Assembly: GCF_000764555.1 (NCBI RefSeq) | Contig: NZ_CP009574.1 | Span: 1,426,001-1,490,000 of the forward strand | DNA from: Candidatus Francisella endociliophora | GTDB lineage: Bacteria > Pseudomonadota > Gammaproteobacteria > Francisellales > Francisellaceae | Direction: 5' to 3' | Length of the DNA stretch: 64,000 nucleotides | Part shown: positions 38,032 through 48,169 of the stretch, piece after piece | How the letters are laid out: each line of letters starts with the position of its first letter | Position numbering within the stretch: position 1 is the stretch's first letter | Program-made: the position numbers and the translations under genes | Notes under the pieces: generated by a model | Database searches by the model: none | The model's input: the letters and a program-made list of their open reading frames with translations, nothing else | Told to the model about the DNA's origin: nothing

Positions 38032-39231
38032 TCAATTATTTATTGGCATAGATTTTTTAGCTAATATCCAGAGTACAATAGCTAAAGTTCCAAGTAATAT
38101 AAATATAAATGCTATCTGAATCATATTTGTAAGATGTATATATGAGAATGTTATTAACCCAACACCTGTGAAAAACATTTTGATAGAGCTTTGAACAGCA
38201 CTTGCAATTCCCTTATCACTCTTGAAGCCTTGCATGCACATTGATAATGTTAATGGGGCTATTATCCCACATAAAAGGGCTGTGCCAGCTCCAAAGAAGA
38301 TTATTGCTAAGGTGTTTTGATAAAAGTTAAATACTAGAATGAAAATAACAAAGTGAAGCAGGTAAAGTTTTAATATCAGGCTAAAAGATTTTTCAGACGA
38401 GTATTTATAGAATATGCGTTGGAGTGAAAAGGCACCAGTTGCTAAGCTTATCGCATATATACTATTAATGTATCCGTTTGTTATTACGGGCACTCCTTGG
38501 TTATGTAGCACAAATGGAAGCATATTATAAAAGCCTATTGAGTATGTGTAGAACAGGGCAGATAATAAGCTCATTATGAAAAAATACTTATCTTTGAAAA
38601 AGAAGATGTATTTTCTTAGAGTACTTTTATAATCTATTTTGTATTTTTGATTTCGAGATGTTTCTGGCATTGCAATAAAAATAAGTAAAAAAACTACAAC
38701 ATTTATTAACATCAAAGTGACTAAAGAGAATCTCCAAGAACTAACTGATTGTATAAATGCACCTAATACTGGAGCAATACATGGAGAGATTTGGCTAGCT
38801 AAAGCATATAGTGAGAATGATTTTTTTAATCTTTTAGGATTGTGTGAAATATCTGCTACTATTGATCTGCTTATCACAGGACAGCCAGCACTACCAATCG
38901 CAGTGATTATTCTTCCTACATAAAAAGATATGATTCCTTGTGCAAATGCTGAGATTAACACACCTAAGATAGTTATACTTAAAGATATTAGTATAAGCTT
39001 TTTACGACCATATCTATCGCTTAAAAAGCCATATGGTAACTGAAAGATGCCTAGTATAAGCATATAGATTAGAACGCTGTTTTTTAGTATTGCTTGAGAT
39101 GTATCAAAATCATTTTTAATATATGGTAGAGAAGGGCTAATGAAGTCTATGGACATTAGTCCGGTTAGTACAATTAGTCCACTAAAGGCTAAAGATATTC
39201 TATAAGCTTTAAGCATACAATTCTGATACAT
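38032..39231 (-). CDS. MFS multidrug efflux transporter, Bcr/CflA type
   Basis: 399 residues, 12 helices. MSIDFISPSLPYIKNDF (about residues 26-42) is the Bcr/CflA helix-1 signature D-x-x-x-P-x-x-P, followed by LPYGFLSDRYGRKKLIL (about 62-78, motif A) and the antiporter motif C ASQISPCIAPVLGAFI (about 145-160), marking an exporter. Substrate unknown. Monocistronic; downstream of it lies a 232-bp gap before the DUF3573 gene. Confidence 0.87.
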   Translation of the reverse strand: MYQNCMLKAYRISLAFSGLIVLTGLMSIDFISPSLPYIKNDFDTSQAILKNSVLIYMLILGIFQLPYGFLSDRYGRKKLILISLSITILGVLISAFAQGIISFYVGRIITAIGSAGCPVISRSIVADISHNPKRLKKSFSLYALASQISPCIAPVLGAFIQSVSSWRFSLVTLMLINVVVFLLIFIAMPETSRNQKYKIDYKSTLRKYIFFFKDKYFFIMSLLSALFYTYSIGFYNMLPFVLHNQGVPVITNGYINSIYAISLATGAFSLQRIFYKYSSEKSFSLILKLYLLHFVIFILVFNFYQNTLAIIFFGAGTALLCGIIAPLTLSMCMQGFKSDKGIASAVQSSIKMFFTGVGLITFSYIHLTNMIQIAFIFILLGTLAIVLWILAKKSMPINN

Positions 39232-39345
39232 ATAAAAGGAATAGAGTTCAATTCTCTTACAAAAAGATTTAATTTTGAAGCTTTATTTATAAATTTGGAA
39301 GAATTGGTATTTAGAAAAATAAATAGAAAGATCAGAGGTTGAAGA

Positions 39346-39435
39346 TTAATCTTCTTTTTTATCAATTTTACTAGCTACGAAACAAGCAACTGTAACTGCT
39401 AGACTTGCTGAAACAAACCATGCTAAATAATACAT
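39346..39435 (-). CDS. cydX: cytochrome bd oxidase small subunit CydX
   Basis: A 29-residue protein, MYYLAWFVSASLAVTVACF followed by VASKIDKKED: one membrane helix with the W at position 6 and the short charged tail typical of CydX/YbgT. AAGGAG lies 7 bp before its ATG. It follows cydB by 13 bp on the same strand, the standard cydABX order. CydX stabilises the haem d site in E. coli. It is too short to be found by length-limited gene callers. Confidence 0.9.
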   Translation of the reverse strand: MYYLAWFVSASLAVTVACFVASKIDKKED

Positions 39436-39448
39436 ATAAAACTCCTTT

Positions 39449-40645
39449 TTAGTACATCTCTAATGAGTTAGCTTTAACTTCTGCAGCAGATGTTCTACGA
39501 CCATTTGCCCACATTTTTTTATACACAAAGAATGTATAAGTAAATATGATTGGAAGAATGATAACTGCTGCACATAATATACCAATCAGTGAAGTTTGGC
39601 TACTGCTTGCGTTGAATACTGTCAAACTATACTGGAAATCACCAACATTAGACACCATGATGAATGGGAATAATGCAAAACCTACTGTTAAAACAGCACC
39701 TAATAAAGAAGCCATGCTAGCTAAGAACGCAGCACCATCTTTATCTTGGCTGTTAAACTTGATTACAAGTATTGCGCCAACTACGGCTAAGACTGGAGCA
39801 AACCACATCCAAATAGTTTGCACTTGTGTGAAGTTGTAGTACCAAGAGTAGTCAGATGTTACAGCACCTGCAGTAAATGCATGATGTAAAGCATCTGAGT
39901 TATGCGCTAGGCTAGCATCAACAGTATACTGGTAGCCTGGTATAAATGCTATCCAAATAGCAGCCACTACAAATAGTAGTATGTATATCATAGCTGTTAC
40001 ATTTGTAATTTTTCTAAATCTATCTCTTAAAACTCCTTCAGTTCTAAGCTTAGCATAAGCGGAACCGTGCATTAGAGACATGTTTAATGCAAAAATACCA
40101 AACAGTAATGCAAATGGAGTTAATAGGTGAATTAGAGTGATCCACATAGACTGATATTGTCCATTTGTCACAGTACCATAGATAAGTCTAGCTGTATCAT
40201 CATAAGAGATAGGGAAGCCTAAGTATAGATTACCAACTGCAACCCCCATAACAACTATAGGAATAACACTACCTAATACAAGCATCCAATCCCAGAAGTT
40301 GCGCCATTTTTGATTATCAATTTTCTTTCTGTATTCAAAAGCAGGTGGTCTTAAGAAAAGTCCCCATAACACAACTAAAATCGCTATATACAAACCAGAG
40401 AAGCTAGTTGCATAAACCTGTGGCCAAATAGCAAAGATAGCACCACCGGCTGTGATGAACCAAACTTGAGAGCCATCCCATGTAGGACCTACAGTATTTA
40501 TGATAGCTCTTTTTTCGTAGTCATCTTTACCAACAAACTTAGCAAGAATACCTACACCAAAGTCAAAACCAACAGTGGCAGCTACTAAAAATATTAGTAC
40601 ACCTACTACTAGCCAAGAGATAATTTGTAAAACATCTAATAACAT
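39449..40645 (-). CDS. cydB: cytochrome bd ubiquinol oxidase subunit II
   Basis: 398 residues, eight to nine membrane helices. Typical CydB segments: DFGVGILAKFVGKDDYEKRA (about residues 28-47), INTVGPTWDGSQVWFITAGG (about 49-68) and LRPPAFEYRKK (about 96-106). Structural partner of CydA in the high-affinity terminal oxidase used at low oxygen and against nitric oxide or peroxide stress. 10 bp after cydA; followed by cydX. Confidence 0.96.
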   Translation of the reverse strand: MLLDVLQIISWLVVGVLIFLVAATVGFDFGVGILAKFVGKDDYEKRAIINTVGPTWDGSQVWFITAGGAIFAIWPQVYATSFSGLYIAILVVLWGLFLRPPAFEYRKKIDNQKWRNFWDWMLVLGSVIPIVVMGVAVGNLYLGFPISYDDTARLIYGTVTNGQYQSMWITLIHLLTPFALLFGIFALNMSLMHGSAYAKLRTEGVLRDRFRKITNVTAMIYILLFVVAAIWIAFIPGYQYTVDASLAHNSDALHHAFTAGAVTSDYSWYYNFTQVQTIWMWFAPVLAVVGAILVIKFNSQDKDGAAFLASMASLLGAVLTVGFALFPFIMVSNVGDFQYSLTVFNASSSQTSLIGILCAAVIILPIIFTYTFFVYKKMWANGRRTSAAEVKANSLEMY

Positions 40646-40655
40646 TTATCTCTCC

Positions 40656-42410
40656 TTATTTATCTTTTTTATTTTGTTCAAAATGATATTTACCAGTACC
40701 TAATGAGCTAGGTCCAAGTCTTGCATATTTAAACATTAAGAACACCATCACAGCAAATAATGCAGCATCTATTAGGCAGAAGATAGCCATAGACGTACCA
40801 ACATCAAAAGCAGTTAGAGCTGATGAACTAATATTTGTAGGAAGTTCATTGTAAACTGTCCAAGGTTGACGACCATGTTCAGTTACGTACCAACCAGCAA
40901 GACATGCAATATATGGTAAAGGTATTGTCCAAGTCATTACTCTTAGGATAAATCTACCAAATGCATTACTAGTAAGAGCATTTTTAGCTAGTAGGATTAA
41001 TCCTACTACTATCAATGTAAACATAAAGAAGCCAATGAATACCATGATTCTGAAAGTCCAGAACACGCTTGGTACATCAGGAACCATGTTTGTAGCTACT
41101 GCTTTAACAAGTTCAGGGTCATTAGCTGCTTTAGTGATACTTGCAGAATCAGCGGAACCATATTTTTCTTGAGCCGCTAATACTAACATCTTACCGAAGC
41201 CCATGTATTTTTGATAAGCAGGGTTATTGTAGTTAGCATAACTGCTATCAGGAGTTTCGCCAGTGTTTCCAGCTTCTCTCCATTTTAGAAGATCAGCATA
41301 AGCAAGACCACCATCTTTGATCATAACTAGAGCAGAAGGCACTTTTTCATATACGTCTGGGTTAGCAGCAGCAATTTCTGGAGAAACATCGGCCGTCATA
41401 CCTGTTTGAATATTTCTATAGTATGCGTAATTAGGGTCTCTAGTGCCGTTAGCATCTGCCTTACCATATAGGATTGCTTTAACCCCAGGTATCTCTGTAT
41501 CAGTAGAGTGAGTAGCAATTAGACCAAGAACTGCGGGAACAGGAACATCAAAATTATTCTCTTGCTCTTCTTGGTTAGGGAATGCTATTGCATTAAATGC
41601 AGCAGGTGCTTCTGAGGTATCCCACTCTGCTTCGATTGCAGCCATTTTTAAAGGTTGTACTTTAAATACGTCTACACCGTTAGCATCACCGAAGATAATT
41701 GCAACTAAACAAGTTACTAATCCAAAACCTAGGCCGATACCTATAGATCTTTTAGCAAAAGCAGTATCACGGCCTTTAATTAAATAGAAGGCACTGATAC
41801 CAACTACAAACATTGCTGCTGTAGTATATCCTGCAGTCATCACGTGACCAAAGTTTGTTTGAGCTGTATGGTTTAAGAATACATCTAATAAACTAACTGT
41901 TTCCATTCTCATAGTGGAAGCCACAAACTCAGAACCTACTGGGTGTTGCATGTATCCATTTGCAACAAGGATAAGTAGAGCTGAAAAGCTTGATCCTATA
42001 GCCATACAGAATGAAGAAAGTAAATGTTGTTTCTTAGATAATTTATCCCAACCAAAGAAAAATAAACCAGCAAAAGTAGATTCAAGCATAAATGCTGCTA
42101 AACCTTCAATAGCTAGAGGTGTACCAAAGATATCACCTACTGATTGAGAGTAGTATGACCAGTTAGTACCAAATTCAAACTCCATGGTTAAACCAGTGAT
42201 AATTCCTAGAGCGAAGTTTATTCCAAGTAACTTACCCCAAAATTTCACCATATCTTTATATACTTGTTTACCTGTTCTTACATACATTAGCTCCATTGTG
42301 AAAACAATCCACGTTAGACCTAAAGTTAGCGGAACAAATAAAAAGTGAAATAATGCTGTTAGACCAAACTGCCATCTTGCTAAGTCAACAGACAAAAGCG
42401 TTGGTAACAT
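40656..42410 (-). CDS. cydA: cytochrome bd ubiquinol oxidase subunit I
   Basis: 584 residues, larger than the 522 of E. coli CydA. Starts with the haem b595-ligand helix ARWQFGLTALFHFLFVPLTLGL-like (residues about 11-32); EFGTNWSYYSQSVGDIFGTPL and WTFRIMVFIGFFMF are conserved. The quinol-binding Q loop and the region around residues 335-455 (GMTADVSPEIAAANPDV through AANDPELVKA) carry extra sequence relative to E. coli. First gene of cydABX, with a promoter at 42539-42566 and palindromes further upstream. Confidence 0.96.
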   Translation of the reverse strand: MLPTLLSVDLARWQFGLTALFHFLFVPLTLGLTWIVFTMELMYVRTGKQVYKDMVKFWGKLLGINFALGIITGLTMEFEFGTNWSYYSQSVGDIFGTPLAIEGLAAFMLESTFAGLFFFGWDKLSKKQHLLSSFCMAIGSSFSALLILVANGYMQHPVGSEFVASTMRMETVSLLDVFLNHTAQTNFGHVMTAGYTTAAMFVVGISAFYLIKGRDTAFAKRSIGIGLGFGLVTCLVAIIFGDANGVDVFKVQPLKMAAIEAEWDTSEAPAAFNAIAFPNQEEQENNFDVPVPAVLGLIATHSTDTEIPGVKAILYGKADANGTRDPNYAYYRNIQTGMTADVSPEIAAANPDVYEKVPSALVMIKDGGLAYADLLKWREAGNTGETPDSSYANYNNPAYQKYMGFGKMLVLAAQEKYGSADSASITKAANDPELVKAVATNMVPDVPSVFWTFRIMVFIGFFMFTLIVVGLILLAKNALTSNAFGRFILRVMTWTIPLPYIACLAGWYVTEHGRQPWTVYNELPTNISSSALTAFDVGTSMAIFCLIDAALFAVMVFLMFKYARLGPSSLGTGKYHFEQNKKDK

Positions 42411-42538
42411 ATTGCTTCTCCTTATTATATTATCGAGTAACTAAACGTTGTTGATTTTTTAAAAAAGTTAAGGAAGAAAAAAGCAGGCTAATTTCAGGCA
42501 CGATTACTTTCGTCTAACCTTATCATTACACAACTCAA

Positions 42539-42566
42539 ATTGTAGCACAATAAATCATAAAAACAA
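42539..42566 (-). promoter_or_regulatory. putative sigma-70 promoter for cydABX
   Basis: On the reverse strand, TTGTTT (42566-42561) and TACAAT (42544-42539) are separated by 16 bp, placing a transcript start near 42532 and leaving a leader of about 120 bases before cydA. The rest of the 310-bp gap upstream of cydA holds palindromes at 42604-42639; no gene was seen in it. Confidence 0.5.
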
Positions 42567-42603
42567 AAAAATAAATTTTGCTGAAAGCCTTTGTTTATAA
42601 GGT

Positions 42604-42639
42604 TTTCAGTATACTGAAATGGTATAGTATCTTTATACC
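42604..42639. promoter_or_regulatory. two adjacent operator-like inverted repeats upstream of cydA
   Basis: TTTCAGTATACTGAAA (42604-42619) is a perfect 16-bp palindrome. One base later GGTATA (42621-42626) pairs with TATACC (42634-42639) over a 7-base spacer. They lie about 40 bp upstream of the proposed cyd -35 box, a position fit for an activator or for two dimers of one regulator. The regulator is not known. Confidence 0.45.
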
Positions 42640-42720
42640 GAACTAGTATAGATTTTGTCTATCCTAGGCGGTCAAAGGGCGGGCGAGTTTTGTGAAAGAG
42701 AAAAGGTTGGTAGTGTGATA

Positions 42721-44079
42721 TTATGATTGGATAAGATCTATTTTTTTAAGTAAACTTTCTTCATCAAATTCTTTTCTATCAATCTTTATATATATTGCTT
42801 TTTCTTCTAAGCAAATGGTAAATTCGTATACCCCATCTTCAGCATGTAATATATTTTTTAGCTTTTCTTCAAAAGTGTAGTCAAGAGTGTCAATTTTACA
42901 TACTTTTGAGTTTAAATAAGTTGGTTCAGCCATCATGATGGTAACTATTAGCCATGAAACTGCTAGTATTGTGCAGAATATTAAAACTCCGGCAATTCCA
43001 AAATGATGGTAAGTGATACCTCCTACCATGCCACCAATAAATATACCAAAAAATTGGCAGCTTGAGAAAACGCCCATAGCAGTTCCTTTACTACCTATAG
43101 GGGCTATTTTCGATACCCATGATGGTAGGCATGACTCTAGAAATGTAAAGGCAGCAAAAAACAGGGTAAGTATTACGCATAAGATTAGTGTGTGAGTATA
43201 GCTTATTACTAATAATGCAAGGCAAGCTCCTAGTAGGGCAACAGCAACTGTAAAAAACTTTTTCATCTTGCGTTGGACTTCGGCGATCATTACGAATGGG
43301 AACATCATTGCAAAAGAAATAATTAATACAGGAAGGTATATTAACCATTGATAGTCTGCGGGAATGTCTAAGATGTTTGTAAGGATTGGTGGTATAACTA
43401 TGAATAGGGCTGTTAAAGAAGCATGTAAACAAAAAATTCCGTAGTTAAGCTTAAGAAGTTCTTTGTGAGTTATTACATTCTTAATTAATGTAAATACTGG
43501 TTTTGCTTCATGGTGGAAGCTCGGTGTTTTTGGTGTTGGGACTTTTGATAATATAAAGATACTTATACAACCAAAAGCAGCTGTAATCCAAAATATTCCT
43601 GATAGTCCAACAATGCTATTTAATATTGAGCTAATCATCATTGCTACTAAAAATGAGAAGCCAATAGACATGCCGATTAGAGACATCGCTTTGAGACGGT
43701 TCTCCTCTTTTGTTGAGTCAGCTACTAGTGCTGTTAGGGTGCTTCCAACAGCTCCGGAACCCTGGATAGCTCTTCCTATAATTATTCCATAGATTGTTGT
43801 TGAGCATGCTGCAATTATGCTACCAATTATAAAAAATATTAATCCTATTAAGATTATAGGTTTGCGTCCAAACTTATCAGAAAGTATGCTAAGGACTATC
43901 TGTAGCATTGCTTGACTTAAGCCATAGACTCCTAAAGCTAAGCCTATTAGGAAAGGTGTGGCATATTGTAGGTGATTTATATATAAGCTAAATATTGGAA
44001 ATATTATAAATAACCCAATCATTCTAAAGCTATATATTAGTGATATATTAACAGTGGTTTTAAATTCTTTATTGTACAT
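42721..44079 (-). CDS. MFS transporter with C-terminal soluble domain
   Basis: 452 residues: 12 helices then a ~60-residue soluble tail (LDYTFEEKLKNILHAEDGVYEF ... EFDEESLLKKIDLIQS). Motif A SILSDKFGRKPIILIG (about residues 63-78) and the exporter-like GRAIQGSGAVGSTLTAL (about 107-123) are clear. This layout, with a small ferredoxin-like/heavy-metal-associated type tail, occurs in the YajR group of MFS proteins, so a YajR-like exporter is likely. Substrate unknown. Divergent from cyoA across 182 bp. Confidence 0.82.
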   Translation of the reverse strand: MYNKEFKTTVNISLIYSFRMIGLFIIFPIFSLYINHLQYATPFLIGLALGVYGLSQAMLQIVLSILSDKFGRKPIILIGLIFFIIGSIIAACSTTIYGIIIGRAIQGSGAVGSTLTALVADSTKEENRLKAMSLIGMSIGFSFLVAMMISSILNSIVGLSGIFWITAAFGCISIFILSKVPTPKTPSFHHEAKPVFTLIKNVITHKELLKLNYGIFCLHASLTALFIVIPPILTNILDIPADYQWLIYLPVLIISFAMMFPFVMIAEVQRKMKKFFTVAVALLGACLALLVISYTHTLILCVILTLFFAAFTFLESCLPSWVSKIAPIGSKGTAMGVFSSCQFFGIFIGGMVGGITYHHFGIAGVLIFCTILAVSWLIVTIMMAEPTYLNSKVCKIDTLDYTFEEKLKNILHAEDGVYEFTICLEEKAIYIKIDRKEFDEESLLKKIDLIQS

Positions 44080-44161
44080 TGTTTGATTAATCTTAATAAA
44101 GTAAGCAAGAGTATAACGAATGTACTTGCGTAATTAAATATCATATATTCTCTCACCGCGG

Positions 44162-44190
44162 TTTTTTTTTTTTGAGTTGTACTATATAAT
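44162..44190 (+). promoter_or_regulatory. putative cyo promoter with T12 tract
   Basis: A run of twelve T (44162-44173) follows the palindrome ACCGCGGT, and a perfect TATAAT box sits at 44185-44190, about 70 bp before cyoA. The usual -35 position (17-bp spacing) falls inside the T run, so the length of the tract could affect promoter activity. Call rests on sequence only. Confidence 0.45.
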
Positions 44191-44261
44191 GTACTAGTTT
44201 GGTGAAGTATACGCTTGAAAAAGCGCTGTATTTTAATTTAAATTAAGGGAATGTATTCACA

Positions 44262-45158
44262 ATGAACTGGAAAAAATACTTACTAATATTATCTAGTATT
44301 ATCGGGTTACTATCTTTATCAGGTTGTAAAGGTGGTGTTTGGAATCCGATGGGAGTTATTACAGCACAAGAAAAGCACTTGTTGATATTTGCAACAGTGC
44401 TTATGCTTTTTGTTGTTATCCCAGTTATAATCTTGACTTTGTTGTTTGCTTGGAAGTATCGCGATGGTGCGGATTCTGAGTATCGTCCAACTTGGAGTCA
44501 TAGTAACAAGCTAGAGATAATCTGTTGGGGTGTTCCATTTGTAATAATTCTAGTTTTAGCAATTGTTACTTGGAAGACTACTCACTCATTAAGCCCATAT
44601 AAAGCTTTAGAATCTGATAAGAAGCCTCTTGAGATAGATGTGGTTGCGTTAAATTGGAAGTGGATGTTTATCTACCCAGAGCAAGACATTGCTACAGTTA
44701 ACTATATTGAGATTCCAAAAGATCGTCCTGTTAACTTTAAGATCACTTCAGCAGCGCCTATGAACTCGTTCTTTATTCCTGAGTTGGCGGGTCAGATTTA
44801 TGCAATGACTGGTATGACTACACAACTTCATTTGATTGCTACAAATGAAGGTAAGTATCGCGGTTTCTCTGCTAACTATACTGGTGAAGGTTTTGCTGGA
44901 ATGCAATTCTATACAAAAGTAACTAGTCAAAATGATTTTGATAATTGGGTTAAAGAAGTTAAAGATGGTAAACATCAAGACTTAACATGGGATTACTTCT
45001 GGAGCGATCTTGTAAAAGATTCTGAAAACAATCCAGTAGCATACTATTCTCATGTGGATAAGAACTTATTTGGTGATATCGTGATGTCATATATGATGCC
45101 AAACTATAAGCCAGGCGATATGGCTGAAGGTATGTCTGGCATGCATATGCATCATTAG
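44262..45158 (+). CDS. cyoA: cytochrome bo3 ubiquinol oxidase subunit II
   Basis: 298 residues. Lipoprotein signal with lipobox LSGC (Cys about residue 22), two membrane helices, and a periplasmic cupredoxin-like domain (LEIDVVALNWKWMFIYPEQ at about 125-143) lacking the CuA ligands, as in quinol oxidases. SAAPMNSFFIPELAGQIYAM (about 164-183) is CyoA-typical. Ends in a Met/His-rich tail (GMSGMHMHH). First gene of cyoABCDE, with a ribosome site AAGGGA 11 bp upstream. Confidence 0.97.
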   Translation: MNWKKYLLILSSIIGLLSLSGCKGGVWNPMGVITAQEKHLLIFATVLMLFVVIPVIILTLLFAWKYRDGADSEYRPTWSHSNKLEIICWGVPFVIILVLAIVTWKTTHSLSPYKALESDKKPLEIDVVALNWKWMFIYPEQDIATVNYIEIPKDRPVNFKITSAAPMNSFFIPELAGQIYAMTGMTTQLHLIATNEGKYRGFSANYTGEGFAGMQFYTKVTSQNDFDNWVKEVKDGKHQDLTWDYFWSDLVKDSENNPVAYYSHVDKNLFGDIVMSYMMPNYKPGDMAEGMSGMHMHH

Positions 45159-45192
45159 TAATAAGTAGTAGTTGTATAAATAGGAGACAAAT

Positions 45193-47223
45193 ATGCTAGA
45201 AGCATTGATTGGAAAACTAAGTAATCCACATTTGGTGTTTCCATACCTATATGAACCAGTAAGCCAACAGTTAATTATTCTGGGCATGTTTATTGGTATT
45301 GTAGTTGCAGGTGTGGCACTAGTTGGTGGTATTACATACTTTAAAAAATGGGGATACTTATGGAGTGAGTGGTTTACTACTATCGACCATAAGAAAATAG
45401 GAACAATGTATACTATCGTTGCGTTAGTTATGATGTTCCGTGGGTTTGTTGATGCTGCAATGATGAGAACTCAGCAAGCATTAGCATCTGGTAGTAGCAC
45501 AGGTTATCTAATTCCTGAGCATTTTGACCAGATCTTTACAGCTCATGGTGTGATCATGATTTTCTTCGTTGCGATGCCATTGATCTTTGCCCTAATGAAC
45601 TGGGTAATTCCTCTACAAATTGGTGCGCGTGATGTTGCATTCCCATACATGAACTCGTTGAGTTTTTGGTTGTTTGTAGTTGGTGCTATGCTTATAAATA
45701 TTTCACTATTAGTTGGTGATTTTGCTCACGCTGGTTGGTTGGCTTATCCGCCATTCTCTGAGACGGCATATAGCCCAACTGTAGGGACAGACTATTATAT
45801 ATGGGGTCTACAAATATCAGGTATTGGTTCACTAATGACTGGTATTAACTTCTTCGTAACTATTATTAAGATGCGTTGTAAGGGTATGACTCTAATGAAG
45901 ATGCCTATCTTTACTTGGGCTTCTTTATGTTCTGTTGTTCTTGTGATCGCAGCGTTCCCTGTATTGACAGTAACTTTAGCATTATTAACTTTAGATAGAT
46001 ATTTCGGTACTCATTTCTTCACTGTCTCTGGTGGTGGTGATCAAATGATGTATGTGAACCTTATTTGGATATGGGGACACCCAGAGGTATATATTCTTGT
46101 ATTACCTATGTTTGGTGTGTATTCTGAAGTTGCTGCAACATTCTCGAAAAAGCCATTATTTGGTTACGCGACTATGGTTTGGGCAAGTGTAGCGATTACT
46201 GTATTATCTTTTGCAGTATGGCTACATCACTTCTTCACAATGGGAGCAAGTGCAAATGTGAATGCTTTCTTTGGAATTATGACGATGATTATCGCGATTC
46301 CAACAGGTGTTAAGATCTTTAACTGGTTATTTACTATGTACAAGGGTCGTATCACATTCTCAACTCCTATGATGTGGTTAGTTGGCTTTATGATAGTTTT
46401 CTCTGTCGGTGGTATGACAGGTGTATTATTATCTGTTCCAGGTGTTGACTTCCAGATGCATAACAGTGTATTCCTAATTGCTCACTTCCATAATGTAATT
46501 ATTGGTGGTGTTGTGTTCGGTGCGTTTGCTGGTCTTACTTTTTGGTTCCCGAAAATATTTGGATTTAAACTAAATGAGCGTTTAGGTAAATATTCATTCT
46601 GGTGTTGGTTTATAGGTTTCTTTGTAGCATTTATGCCTTTATATATTTTAGGTATGATGGGTATGACAAGAAGACTATATCACTATGATGCATCTACAGG
46701 TTACCAATCGCTACTAGTTTTAGCTTGGGTTGGTGCGTTAATTATTGGTTTAGGTATCTTCTTTCAAGTATTACAAATTATTGTAAGTATTAAACAAAGA
46801 GATCAAAACCGTGTTGGTGCTGATGCTTGGGGATATGGACGTACTCTAGAGTGGGGCATACCATCTCCAGTTCCTTTCTATAACTTCTCTCACGATCCTG
46901 TTGTTGAAGAACGTGATGGATATTGGGATCATAAGCAAAAAGGTCTAGATGTTGATAATACTCCTATAGATGCACCTAAGAAATATGAAGATATTCATAT
47001 GCCAAGAAATACTGCTGTTGGTGTCGTAATCGGTGCATTCAGCTTTGTATTTGGTTTTGCTGCTGTATGGCATATATGGTGGTTAGCTATCGTAGGCGTT
47101 GTGGGTATAATTGGTACAGTTCTATATAGATCATTTGACTATGATATTGACTACTATGTCAAAGCTGATGAAGTTAAAGAAGTTGATAGTAAATATAATG
47201 AGAAAGGGGAGTTACACGCATGA
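45193..47223 (+). CDS. cyoB: cytochrome bo3 ubiquinol oxidase subunit I
   Basis: 676 residues, haem-copper oxidase core and proton pump. CuB ligand segment [17 protein letters not shown] (about residues 291-307), the His pair WLHHFFTMG (about 343-351), and the haem ligands in [11 protein letters not shown] (about 430-440). The 35-bp gap after cyoA contains AGGAGA 7 bp before ATG. Overlaps cyoC by 4 bp. Confidence 0.98.
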   Translation: MLEALIGKLSNPHLVFPYLYEPVSQQLIILGMFIGIVVAGVALVGGITYFKKWGYLWSEWFTTIDHKKIGTMYTIVALVMMFRGFVDAAMMRTQQALASGSSTGYLIPEHFDQIFTAHGVIMIFFVAMPLIFALMNWVIPLQIGARDVAFPYMNSLSFWLFVVGAMLINISLLVGDFAHAGWLAYPPFSETAYSPTVGTDYYIWGLQISGIGSLMTGINFFVTIIKMRCKGMTLMKMPIFTWASLCSVVLVIAAFPVLTVTLALLTLDRYFGTHFFTVSGGGDQMMYVNLIWIWGHPEVYILVLPMFGVYSEVAATFSKKPLFGYATMVWASVAITVLSFAVWLHHFFTMGASANVNAFFGIMTMIIAIPTGVKIFNWLFTMYKGRITFSTPMMWLVGFMIVFSVGGMTGVLLSVPGVDFQMHNSVFLIAHFHNVIIGGVVFGAFAGLTFWFPKIFGFKLNERLGKYSFWCWFIGFFVAFMPLYILGMMGMTRRLYHYDASTGYQSLLVLAWVGALIIGLGIFFQVLQIIVSIKQRDQNRVGADAWGYGRTLEWGIPSPVPFYNFSHDPVVEERDGYWDHKQKGLDVDNTPIDAPKKYEDIHMPRNTAVGVVIGAFSFVFGFAAVWHIWWLAIVGVVGIIGTVLYRSFDYDIDYYVKADEVKEVDSKYNEKGELHA

Positions 47224-47819
47224 GTACAGTAACTGCAGATAATCATCATCACGAACATCACTTTGATGGTTCTAAAAACGTATTTGGTTTTTGGATATAC
47301 ATCATGAGTGACTGTGTGCTTTTTGCAACACTATTTGCAGTGTTTGCAGTATTTCATAAGCACACTTTTGGTGGTCCAGGAGCTCAAGAGCTTTTTAGCC
47401 TGCCATACGTATTTGTTGAAACTATGCTTCTTTTAGTAAGTAGTTTCACGTTTGGTTTAGCTATGCTTAACCGTAATTCTGACAATATAAACCATGTAAT
47501 CAAATTTTTATGGGTCACTTTCTTCTTGGGATTAGGATTCATAATCATGGAAGTGCATGAATTTTATGAGTTAGCGATGGAAGGCCATACTTGGGCTTCA
47601 AGTGCATTTTTGTCATCATTCTTTACACTTGTAGGAACTCATGGTTTACACGTATCTATGGGTCTTATCTGGATTGTGAGTATGATATTACAGCTTAAGA
47701 AGCATGGTATGACTCCGATGGCTAAAACAAAGCTTACTTATCTAGGCTTGTTCTGGCATTTCTTAGATATCGTATGGATATTTGTATTCTCAATAGTTTA
47801 CTTATTAGGAGCGGTATAA
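47220..47819 (+). CDS. cyoC: cytochrome bo3 ubiquinol oxidase subunit III
   Basis: 199 residues, five membrane helices. His-rich N-terminus ([21 protein letters not shown]), then [12 protein letters not shown]-like and the conserved [13 protein letters not shown] segment (about residues 139-151). Overlaps cyoB by 4 bp (ATGA) and is followed by cyoD after 1 bp, so translation is coupled through the operon. Confidence 0.96.
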   Translation: MSTVTADNHHHEHHFDGSKNVFGFWIYIMSDCVLFATLFAVFAVFHKHTFGGPGAQELFSLPYVFVETMLLLVSSFTFGLAMLNRNSDNINHVIKFLWVTFFLGLGFIIMEVHEFYELAMEGHTWASSAFLSSFFTLVGTHGLHVSMGLIWIVSMILQLKKHGMTPMAKTKLTYLGLFWHFLDIVWIFVFSIVYLLGAV

Positions 47820-47820
47820 T

Positions 47821-48147
47821 ATGGCTGGTTTATATGATAAAGATACAGGTGCTGCATACGGTACTCATAAAAGCTATATCCAAGGTTTCGTTTTATCAGT
47901 AGTTATTACTACTATAGCGTTTATATTGGTTGGATTTAAATTATTATCTCCAGTTGCTTTATGTGTAACAGTAGCAGTATTAGCAATAGTACAACTTTTT
48001 GTACAGTTAATTTATTTCTTACATTTGAGTACAGATTCAGAGGCACGTTGGAACTTAATAAGTGCAGTATTTGCTATTATTGTAGTTTTGATTGTGGTTG
48101 CTGGTACTATATGGATCATGTTTGATCTATATACAATGATGATGTAA
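47821..48147 (+). CDS. cyoD: cytochrome bo3 ubiquinol oxidase subunit IV
   Basis: 108 residues, three membrane helices. YGTHKSYIQGFVLSVVITT (about 13-31) and LVQLIYFLHLSTDSEARWNL (about 61-80) match the CyoD/COX4-pro family. Helps assemble CuB in subunit I. Placed between cyoC and cyoE as in other gammaproteobacteria. Confidence 0.95.
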   Translation: MAGLYDKDTGAAYGTHKSYIQGFVLSVVITTIAFILVGFKLLSPVALCVTVAVLAIVQLFVQLIYFLHLSTDSEARWNLISAVFAIIVVLIVVAGTIWIMFDLYTMMM

Positions 48148-48169
48148 TTCTTTTAATATTTTTCTTATT

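Noticed and set aside
39301-39310. GAATTGGTAT as another MITE end
   Set aside because: No matching inverted end within several hundred bases.
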